This document shows positions 22,245-29,891 of a stretch of DNA of 64,000 nt, piece after piece. The number at the start of each line of letters is the position of its first letter. The stretch's first letter is position 1. Source of the stretch: Paraphysomonas bandaiensis (taxonomy: Eukaryota; Chrysophyceae); contig CBFFRP010000440.1 in assembly GCA_965644295.1 (NCBI GenBank), forward strand, positions 1 through 64,000. The letters run 5' to 3'. The notes beneath the pieces are model-generated. The model ran no database searches and was not told the origin of the DNA. It saw only the letters and a program-made list of their open reading frames with translations. A program made the position numbers and the translations under genes.

Positions 22245-22794
22245 CAGCCGTCTCGGGACTGCTTGTGCATCGCTGCGAGCACTATGGTGCAACCGTCCCT
22301 GTTGTAGTGATGTTAGTCGGGGGGTCTACCTTTGGGCAATGTGTCTGGCGGGCCTGTGCCATGGGTTATGTGAGGGGTGGATGGGGCGAGATGTATATGA
22401 GAGTGTAAGTCGGTGGTGGAGATGGTGCTAGTTGTCGAGGTGGGGTTTCGGCCACAACTAGGAGGAGTTGTTTCCGGAGCGGTTGCGCTTGCCTCTGGGT
22501 TCGGACTCTTGCAGAGAGTGTAGTTCTTGGGGTGGATGTCGCCTGGAGTATTTTTGGTGTCGGGTGAGTATCCTGGGACTGGCGTTGCTGTGAGTGTGTC
22601 GGTGTCGTGACCGGTGTTACTGGTGCCGTGTCTGCGTTGTGGTGTCTGAGTCCCCTATTTCGAAGCATGAGGAGCCCTCCATTATATAGGGGGAGCAGGA
22701 TAGAGGTGATGGATTTTTCGAGGGCGTGGAACTGATGTTCGAGCAGTGAGCTGGATATGTGGCGTCCGATTTCATATATATAGCCGTACATCAC
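22245..22794 (-). mobile_element. 5'-truncated LINE fragment (3' end only)
   Basis: The minus-strand frame 22794-22366 resembles the C-terminal end of the LINE polyprotein: HISSSLLEHQFHALEKS...LLPLYNGGLLMLRNRGLRH corresponds to HLTAHSLRNLETV...LLQPLYTAAKLMLQDRGCRY. The terminal PKGRPPD motif appears at about 22340-22320 and the tail hairpin at 22260-22281 (second arm CGAGCA, one G-U pair). The sequence is strongly diverged from the complete element, so this is an older or different subfamily. Confidence 0.8.
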
Positions 22795-22873
22795 TTGTGA
22801 AATATATGTGTATATTATATATATATCTTACAATCATGTAAGTGCTACAGTGCTACTAATCACTATGTTACAG

Positions 22874-23209
22874 GCATCGCATTCTATGTATGGTTTTCGA
22901 GAGGTCCCTTACAAAATCAATTACAAACCCTATATATATCGCTTGCGAGGTATGTGTAATACATTTATATCTCTCTACATTACATCATAATAATATCGAC
23001 ATTGATTTATCCACATGTCGTGATCAATCAGGCCAGCAAGGACTTGCGGCCGGCCTCGCCAAGCAGCGAGGACCGTCATCTATGATGAACCCGTAAATGT
23101 ACTAGAACTGGAAGAATACGTACGTGCGCTACCCACAGTACCTGAATGGTATGTGCGTATATTTGGAGTTACTGATGTTTTTACGAATGGACCGCTGCCT
23201 CTGGAATAA
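22874..23209 (+). pseudogene. Possible 3' exons of an unidentified gene
   Basis: Two exon-like blocks, 22874..22949 and 23067..23209, join in frame with an AG acceptor, a GTATGT donor and a CAG acceptor, and end in TAA. They would encode ...MYGFREVPYKINYKPYIYRLR then ARTVIYDEPVN...LEEYVRALPTVPEWYVRIFG...PLPLE. The sequence looks protein-like but I do not recognise it. No upstream exons are visible, because a LINE fragment sits immediately 5', so the gene may have been cut or may start at the ATG at 22887. Other acceptors within exon 2 are possible. Confidence 0.35.
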
Positions 23210-23224
23210 AATGACAGTTGAGAT

Positions 23225-23365
23225 AGTTATAAGTTATATTATTATATTTGGCAGCTAATGTAGCTTAGTGTTAAATAATTGCAATAATGAAATTGGGAGA
23301 CAGCAAGTAATAATTGCAATTATAATTGACTACAACCTGCGTCAATTAATTGATACGCAGCCCTG
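23225..23365 (+). repeat. AT-rich dispersed repeat (GGGCTGCGTA...AATTAATTG family)
   Basis: Shares ATTGCAATAATGAAATTGGGA and CAGCAAGTAATA with 54330-54380, and the end CAATTAATTGATACGCAGCC with 28590-28620. At 28555-28625 and 44828-44935 the same GGGCTGYGTAACAATTAATTG end recurs. It is short and AT-rich and may be a miniature element. Confidence 0.45.
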
Positions 23366-23498
23366 ATGTGCGTGGGTTACCTAACTACAAGAATAAAGAA
23401 ATTATTTTCGATGTCAGTATCTGTTAGGAATTCTCTGCCCTACGATGGCAAATACAGTCCAACATAAAGTTTCACTCTATTAACCAGCTCCAAGCCCA

Positions 23499-24113
23499 AT
23501 GTCTCTATTGAGACTGTGGCTGAGTCACATCAGTGTGCCCAGGGCCTTTTACACTCCCTTACTGCTGCATTTTGTTGACCACCACGCTTCCGACAAATTA
23601 CCTGTCACACCATGTTGTACACGCTCCAAGCCCCCCTGCCTGGCCTTGCAACCTTCACCCTACTCAACTACTTCAGTTAAACCACGTGCCTGCACCAATG
23701 CAGCGCTGACCGCACCTACGTGCTATCCTCTCAGCAGACAACTTCGTCTCACCCATCGCTTTCTACGGCTACAACCTCTCAGAACATGGCTCGTGCGAGC
23801 AGGCTCACGAAAACGACCCCCATGGACCCCCTATGCAATCACTGAATACTCTCGATCCCTCTCAACTGTGCAACAGGGCTGCCTTCTGCCGCCCACTCAG
23901 CCCAACCCAACATGGTTTGTCTGTGGTCCATCCACCCAGCAGGCTACCCCCTCACCCTGTTCACCTATCACCCCCACAGCCCATCCATCTCATTGGATAG
24001 ACACTGTATTCCGCATACGGTTTACTCGACTACTGTACTACTGTGTCCTACAGGATGTATACCATTCCGTGTATACCTCTACTGCCGTAGAGCTAAATGA
24101 TGATTCGGTATAG
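23499..24113 (+). pseudogene. Truncated copy of the LINE ORF 5' end
   Basis: It begins MSLLRLWLSHIS, as the complete LINE polyprotein does. About 195 residues are nearly identical (for example CGPSTQQ in place of CGLCTQQ) up to VYTSTAV, then it runs into unrelated sequence and stops after ELNDDSV. It contains none of the enzymatic regions. It is probably retained as a 5' leader or promoter segment and not as a protein. Confidence 0.85.
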
Positions 24114-24453
24114 AAGTCTTCGAGTGATGGAAATGAAAGTCAACGTGCACATTCGTTTTTGTCACAGTGATTATGTTTTCAGTTATTGTACATGTGTGAC
24201 TCTGTAGGATACGAGTGAGAGTGTACAGTAGAACATGATCAGCTGTAGTATTATTGTGTTGTAGGGAGACACCATAATTTCCTATCACTAACGATTTCTG
24301 TAGTATTTGCAAAGAGACTTGTCTTTTGCCTACCGGTAGTGTAGTTTGAACGGAGGACAACGGGCGAACTGGATCCGTGAGTGTTTGATTGATCCGTAGT
24401 ATCAGTGTTGTATTTTCGATCCAAGTACGTATTTCTCTACGTGATAGAAAATT

Positions 24454-25179
24454 ATGAAGAAGTCGAGCAACGAGAAGCTCAAGAAGTTTAGGAACAAGGC
24501 GTTGGACCAGCGGTCCAGGGGCCAAGGGGCAGAGGCATTGACCCCAACGGTGCCGATTCTGAAGTATGGGACGAACACCAACCTGGCGGTATTTAAGCAG
24601 AAGCTCACAGTGGCCGCCATGATGCTATTTGGTGACCTAGCGAGGCTCGTGGAGACCGATGAGTATTATGAACCACCCAAGATAAAGATTGAGGACTACG
24701 ATCTCGATAATGACCCCCACGGTCTGAACCTGGAAGAACTTAAGGATGCGAGAAAGACACGCCAAAGGAAGATTGACCAAATGCGTGACAACAGATCAGC
24801 TTTCTATGCGTTCATGTATGACAGACTGAGCAACGAGTCCGTGGACGCGATTAAGCAATTGGAGGAATACGAAGAGATTAACTCCTCCAAGGACCCTCTA
24901 CTGTTGTGGCTTGCTATCAAGCAGACTCACAAAACAGCGACGAACTCCAATGTAGGGACCATCATGCGTGCAGAGACGAGAAAGAAGTACCAAGACGTGC
25001 GTCAGGGTCCATTTGAGAGTATCGTGGCCTATAAGGAGCGTTTCGATTTTCTTTTGGAAGCGTACAATGATATGGAGAATCCGAAGATGGAAGAAGAAGA
25101 TATAGCTATGGACTTCTTCAGGGGTCTGGACGACACCAGATATGAGGAGTTTCTTGTCCCGCCTCCCTCGTTTTTTTAA
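24454..25179 (+). CDS. Truncated retrotransposon Gag-like protein (LTR/copia-type cargo)
   Basis: A 241-residue ORF, MKKSSNEKLKKFRNKALD at the start. The core (LLLWLAIKQTHKT, VRQGPFESIVAYKERFDFLLEAYNDM, DIAMDFFRGLDDTRYEEFL) resembles Gag helical domains of LTR retrotransposons. No zinc knuckle, protease, integrase or reverse transcriptase follows; the ORF ends in VPPPSFF and TAA. About 60 bp upstream, GTAGTATCAGTG looks faintly like an initiator-tRNA primer binding site. It is Lys/Glu/Asp-rich. The best reading is a captured 5' part of an LTR element's RNA inside a LINE-mobilised unit. Confidence 0.65.
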   Translation: MKKSSNEKLKKFRNKALDQRSRGQGAEALTPTVPILKYGTNTNLAVFKQKLTVAAMMLFGDLARLVETDEYYEPPKIKIEDYDLDNDPHGLNLEELKDARKTRQRKIDQMRDNRSAFYAFMYDRLSNESVDAIKQLEEYEEINSSKDPLLLWLAIKQTHKTATNSNVGTIMRAETRKKYQDVRQGPFESIVAYKERFDFLLEAYNDMENPKMEEEDIAMDFFRGLDDTRYEEFLVPPPSFF

Positions 25180-25283
25180 TCATTGTTTTGTATGTTGGAT
25201 GGCAGAAGGAGATTCTGATGTATGTATGTATGATGGATTTTCATTCTCTTGGATGAAATTACTGGAATAATAGTTTCCTAAGA

Positions 25284-25454
25284 GCGAAAGTGGTTGCGCC
25301 ATGGTGCTTGCGGTGACGCACAAGCAGCTTTCGTAGACGAGTTAAATAGTAGGATGTCAGATTTAAGCACTAGGTAGTTAAATTGCAATGCTAAATTAGT
25401 TCTGAATCTTACAAGCCTACTGCTAATTGCTAATAATGAGACACTCACTACTAT
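25284..25454 (+). other. LINE-type 3' tail of the chimeric element
   Basis: GAAAGTGGTTGCGCCATGG is followed by the TGCTTG/CAAGCA hairpin (25305-25326), then TTAAATAGTAGGATGTCAG and, about 100 bp on, GACACTCACTAC. The middle of this tail is closer to the tail at 28740-28790 than to the complete LINE. Confidence 0.75.
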
Positions 25455-25621
25455 AGTTTGCTAGAATTACTTGGATTTACAACACTGTTGAAAATTTCGA
25501 TTTCACTTGTATGTGAAAGAAAATGCTACAATAAATTCGGCCTATTCCCACGCCACACTACAGACGAGTGCACTGAAGTATGCTGCCAAAAAATATGCTG
25601 AATAGAATATATTTAGTACAC

Positions 25622-26496
25622 TTAAAATACAGCTTCTGCTTCATTATCACTCCCTCCATAACCATCATCCGATGCATAGTGATCCACACCGTAGTCATCA
25701 TCTAACTCCAATTCATCTGCTGCGCCAGCATCGTCCTCGCCCTACATTAAAGTGTCAATCATACTATGACACATGCATGTCATATTCACCTCTGAGGCAT
25801 CATCCGCTTTCTCGTCCTCCCCCTGTCCGCTTTTGTTGGACAAACCTGATTTTTCCACCTGTTCCAGATGGCTAAGACTCAACAAATCTTCCCCTCCTTT
25901 CTCTAAACTGCTTCTGCTCTTCTTTGTCGATCCCCGTAACTTCTTACCGACAACATTCCTAATCGCAAAACTGTCAGGTGTATGATATCAATCGTGGTTT
26001 CACTCACGATGGGTTCAGCAAATCGTACGGAATGTACCGCTTTTTTAACAAAGTTCGCGCGGATATGAAGTCAAAAATATCTGTTTCCTTTCCATTCCTG
26101 AGGCACTACTCACAACACTATATTTCATTCCAAGGCACATTACCTCCTATACTTGTCCGAGTATCGCATTATATCCTTCTCCTGCTTTTTTTGGGTCAAG
26201 AAATACGGAGATGTTTGAAATCTGTTGGCGGTATAAACACAAAGTCGATTAAAATACACGTAAACCAACCTGTGTGTAATTTCTTGCATCCTCTTCACCA
26301 TCATCGTCTCGTTATCTGTCAACTTGGTTGCCTGTTGCAGAGATATAGGGGGATATAGCGGAGGGGGCCCATTCTCCTGTAAAGAGAACTGCTGCTCTAA
26401 GCCCAGGTCTTCTAAATTGTCTCGAAGTAAATCCTGTGTGGCGCTTCCACGACCTCCTCTCCCTCTCCCTCTACCACGACCTCTTCCTCTACTCAT
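25622..26496 (-). CDS. POLR3G: RNA polymerase III subunit C31 (RPC31/POLR3G family)
   Basis: This subunit belongs to the C82/C34/C31 initiation subcomplex of Pol III. Model complement(join(25622..25741,25790..25970,26008..26097,26144..26221,26270..26496)), 231 residues, stop TAA, all junctions GT-AG and in frame. The N-terminus is an RG tract (MSRGRGRGRG...), followed by PPPLYPPISLQQ (family PPPLFP motif), MVKRMQEITHRFQTSPYFL, DIMRYSDKYRR and IPYDLLNPSF. A long acidic tail ends DDYGVDHYASDDGYGG, as in the family. The length matches the usual ~220-250 residues. Downstream lies the chimeric retroelement, 168 bp away. Confidence 0.9.
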
Positions 26497-27331
26497 ACTA
26501 ACACAGTTCAGATATATATACTACACTACGACAACACTGAGCTGAGCAGTCAGCAGAGGCATGTGCAGTGTGCTGAGTTGATATGTATGGACTGCATATG
26601 TGAAACTTTACTGGGTTTTTGGGCTTATAAAACCCCTCTGTGAATATTACTGTAAAATCCATAGGAACTCCGACTTGATAATGCATAGAGCTTCACATAA
26701 AAACTGGCACTTTTCTTTACGAAAACCCCCATAATAAAGTAGAATTATACAATACGATAGTTGTGTATGTATCTTCTGAGCACTGTGTGAGTATCATAAA
26801 CGACACAGAATCACACACAGACACTCCAGTAAGGCTTGAACCACCCCTCAAATGAAGAGAAAGAGGCCATAGAACCCCGTCTGGATACTCTAGAGGACAC
26901 ACGTGATGACATGAGGGGTCATGACCAGACATAAGCTGACTGGTAGTCTCCCCTTTTCACATCCACGAGTGTTTGCCTCAGATCGATTGATAGAACTAGA
27001 GATGCATGCACTGCTTGTGATAGAGGGGGTCCTACACAGGCACTGCAGTTAGGAGAACATTCCCAATCTGAAGAGTCTTTTTAGTTGCAGTGCCTAAAGT
27101 TGAGCGAGAAATGGATAGTAGCATGCTCCATGCATAGCACACTCTACATTCAATAGCATATCACCACAATTACTGCAGAGATATCTTATTGAACCTAGTC
27201 AACACGATTCTAATAGACTTGGTTTCGTAAATGTAATAAATGATTCGAACTAGAGTCAACTTTAAGTTTTAAATGTATGTATGTATGTATGTATGTATGT
27301 ATGTATGTATGTATGTATGTATGTATGTATG

Positions 27332-27362
<31 letters not shown>

Positions 27363-28264
27363 GTTTGTATGTATGTTATGCTGGTTGTTATAGTGTAATA
27401 TAGAATAGTGTATTATGTCATATCATAATATAGAGTACTAGCAATGAGTCACGGTGGTTGTGAAGGATGTGTGACTTGAGAAGTGGTGACAGCGATGAGA
27501 GGGAGGCAGTAACATTATGATACTCCAATGCGATACCAGTGCAGAGTATGAGCCCATATTATTCGACTATGACAATGGAGTTGAGATATGAGCACCTTCA
27601 TATGATATTATGAATTAGAGCTTATGTATGGGTGACGTGTATGTGAAGAGGGTATATTAATCGTCATCCGCTGGATGCTATTATAGTTAGGCGCTGACTG
27701 CTCTGTGTGGGCATTAGTCGGACGGAGAGACTATGAATAACGGTATACAGGGCAATTGGATGGGGTAACGGCTCGAATCAAATACGAGGAAGAAGCTCAG
27801 TATATGTGTGAGTTAGTGTCCTGCTTGTTGTGTCTGTTGGGGCGGGTTTACGGTAGATGCTAGAGTAGATTATCTCATGCTAAGATAATCTATAGGAGTT
27901 TATGTGCATGAGCAATATGTGAGCTTAACTATGGAGCTGCTTGGTCCACTTCACCAGAACCTGTAGGAGGATAGAGGATATAAAATGGGTGGCCTGGGTT
28001 TCTATCTGCTAACAATGAGGATAGCACAAACGGCGCGACTTCAATAGGAGATTTGGCATATATACCATATATCGATGGTAGTAATGATCGTTATGTAGAT
28101 GCACAGCAACCGAAGTCGGAATCATGTGTTAAATGTCTTTATTAGAATCTCTTTGGTGTTCTCTACTTTTTAGAATGGAAATTTATTTGAGCAAGTTCTT
28201 TGGATGATGCTGCTGCCATCATCAATGTCACCTAACTTGTGTCTACAAGGCTATCATGTATGCC
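26497..28264. other. Intergenic stretch, no gene seen
   Basis: It contains the RPC31 promoter side (TATATATA at 26513-26520), a tetranucleotide run at 27273-27375, and otherwise unstructured sequence. I searched by eye for tRNA A/B boxes and snRNA motifs and found none convincing. Confidence 0.45.
27273..27375. repeat. (TATG)n microsatellite, about 100 bp
   Basis: Near-perfect ATGT repeats with one AAGTTTG interruption near the end. Same unit as the 2-kb tract at 50324. Confidence 0.95.
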
Positions 28265-28560
28265 TGGATGTCTTCATAAATTAGGCTCCTCGAAATTAGT
28301 TTAGGACTCAGAATTAATTTAGCAAACTAATTTAACTAACTAGTGCTTAACTCTAATATCCTACTATCTATCTAGTGCGGGGCCTCTAGACGTCTACACA
28401 AGTGATACTAAGTAGTGTCCCTTGTACCACACAAGCATTTGGCTATGAGTGGGAAAAGCAATTTCTGCTGACTATATGCGGCTCACGTTAGTTTCCCGAA
28501 AAAATATCCCCTTCTTATCGCCCAGAGCTCCGACTTTGTTTAGAGCAATTATTACGTATA
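28265..28560 (-). repeat. Internally deleted copy of the LINE-tailed SINE-like element
   Basis: On the minus strand: a degraded 5' part (GGAAACTAACGTGAGCCGCA, CCAAATGCTTGTGTGG, CACTTGTGTAGACGTC), then a jump straight to the tail (ATAGTAGGATATTAGAGTTAAGCACTAG). The middle and the tail hairpin are missing. Compare the fuller copies at 28740-29250 and 45321-45790. Confidence 0.65.
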
Positions 28561-28625
28561 TTCTATGCAACTTAATTGCAACTACAATTACTTGCAATTC
28601 AATTAATTGTTACGCAGCCCCGATG
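28555..28625 (-). repeat. AT-rich dispersed repeat (GGGCTGCGTAACAATTAATTG family)
   Basis: Minus strand: GGGGCTGCGTAACAATTAATTG followed by alternating AATTGCAA words and TACGTAATAATTGC. Matches the plus strand at 44828-44935 and, less well, 23225-23365 and 54297-54460. Confidence 0.5.
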
Positions 28626-28739
28626 TTGAATGAAGGCCTCTCTACAATGTCGTAGCTAATGTATATACGGTTTAATTTAAGCAGTGCATGTTTTACTAGT
28701 AGCAATGGACCTGCAAGATTCAGAACTAATTTAGCAAAG

Positions 28740-29250
28740 CTATTATCTAACTAGTGCTTTTAACTCTGTCTACTATTAAAGCTACGAACGCTGCTTGTGC
28801 GTCACCGCAAGCACCAGGGTGCAGCCGCTTTCGCTCTATCACTCGAAGCAAACGCAGTCAGCAAGCACAATGTTGCTATACCTGACATCTGCTGACTTCA
28901 GGATCTTAGAGTCCTTAAGGTGAACAGCCCGGATGCTTGACTTCAGCAGGCAGACCTATACCCCGGTTGCCCATCAGGTAGGTCCAGTCCCGGTTACCCT
29001 TGAGGTGAGCCCATTCCCGGATGCCTGTTTATAATTCGCCAAGGTCCAAAGACGTCTGCACAAGTGACACTTACTTGTTTTCCCTTGTATACCACACCAG
29101 CATTAGGCTATGAGTGGGCAGAACATTACCTGCGGACTATATATATGCGGCTCACGTTAGTTTCCGGAGAAATATCTCCGGTACTTATTCCATAGAACGC
29201 CAGGTAAAGGTGCGAGTCCGACTTTGTTGAGGGAACAGCAATAGTATGAC
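28740..29250 (-). mobile_element. SINE-like non-autonomous element with LINE 3' tail, copy 1
   Basis: On the minus strand it starts CCCTCAACAAAGTCGGACTC, passes a small hairpin (CCGGAGA/TCTCCGG), GTGAGCCGCA, GTGTCACTTGTG, GAAGTCAAGCATCCGGG and GACATCTGCTGACTTC, and ends with the LINE tail hairpin (28792-28813) and TTAATAGTAG. The same order recurs on the plus strand at 45321-45790. There is no ORF. The reverse strand of the 5' end holds GGTGCGAGTCC, one base from a tRNA B-box but pointing the wrong way for a normal tRNA-derived SINE. Confidence 0.75.
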
Positions 29251-29344
29251 ACACACAATCCTAATAAACACGAACCCTAAATGAACTCCCTAAATAAATC
29301 ATCTTCAGTATCAGATGTGATATTTGAGCTCTCCAGTAATATTC

Positions 29345-29650
29345 TGGAAGTATCGTTGCGAAGTTATGGCTATAAAGATAGATTACTTACACTTGATCTT
29401 CTACAGAAGTCGAAGGGTGGAGTACAACTTGGAGTGCTTGATTATTTGCTCTTGAAAGTTGACTCATCATTGTGGTTTCCCTAAAATTGTGTAATTATAA
29501 ATAAATCACTTCCAAATTACTGTCAACATTATAATTAAGATAAGAGATAGTTTATGTTCGAACCGAATATTGAAATTGAATGTCTATATCTGCCCGGTGT
29601 TAATATGAGCATTCTGTTGAACCCAATTCGGGTCAAAAAGAACATTTTTC
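29345..29650 (+). repeat. Dispersed repeat, copy 2
   Basis: Plus-strand counterpart of 13350-13690(-). It overlaps a 67-codon open frame (29281-29484) that is not conserved as protein in the other copy, so I do not call a gene. Confidence 0.65.
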
Positions 29651-29891
29651 AGACAAATAAGGATGATAAAGGTATATTATATTTAGTTTAGAATTGTGCC
29701 TTGATCTATATCAAGGCCAACATTATTCAATCGATATACGCTCTCTAGCTCAACTATAGTCTATAGGCTTACATCTTGCTAATATGAAAATCGTAAACAC
29801 ACTTTGGTGGTATAGCTCAGAGTTTAGAGTAAAATCTAAGCGATTCTAATATATATACTATATATCATATCGAGGCATTCGAAAATATACT

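Larger units (their letters stand above)
23429..25454 (+). mobile_element. Chimeric LINE-ended element carrying a gag-like ORF
   Basis: The left end starts at the same base as the complete LINE (AATTCTCTGCC) and matches it for 657 bp with no gaps and only a handful of substitutions, up to 24085. Next come about 370 bp of unrelated sequence, a gag-like ORF (24454-25179), about 100 bp of linker, and then the LINE-type 3' tail (hairpin 25305-25326, TTAAATAGTAGGA, terminus GACACTCACTAC near 25454). Both ends are thus LINE ends while the middle is foreign. I could not find a clear target-site duplication. Confidence 0.8.

Noticed and set aside
12634-24085. The 657-bp duplicate ends (12634-13290 and 23429-24085) as LTRs of one large element
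   Set aside because: They are in opposite orientation, one is bounded by a 13-bp duplication that closes at 3923, and the element between is a LINE with endonuclease and no integrase.
29210-29235. tRNA gene or tRNA-derived head from the B-box-like GGTGCGAGTCC (also near 38985 and 45335)
   Set aside because: No matching A box at proper distance, no cloverleaf, and the box runs antisense to the element's 3' tail. Kept only as a remark.
29281-29484. 67-codon plus-strand ORF
   Set aside because: It overlaps a dispersed repeat whose other copy (13350-13690) does not keep the frame.
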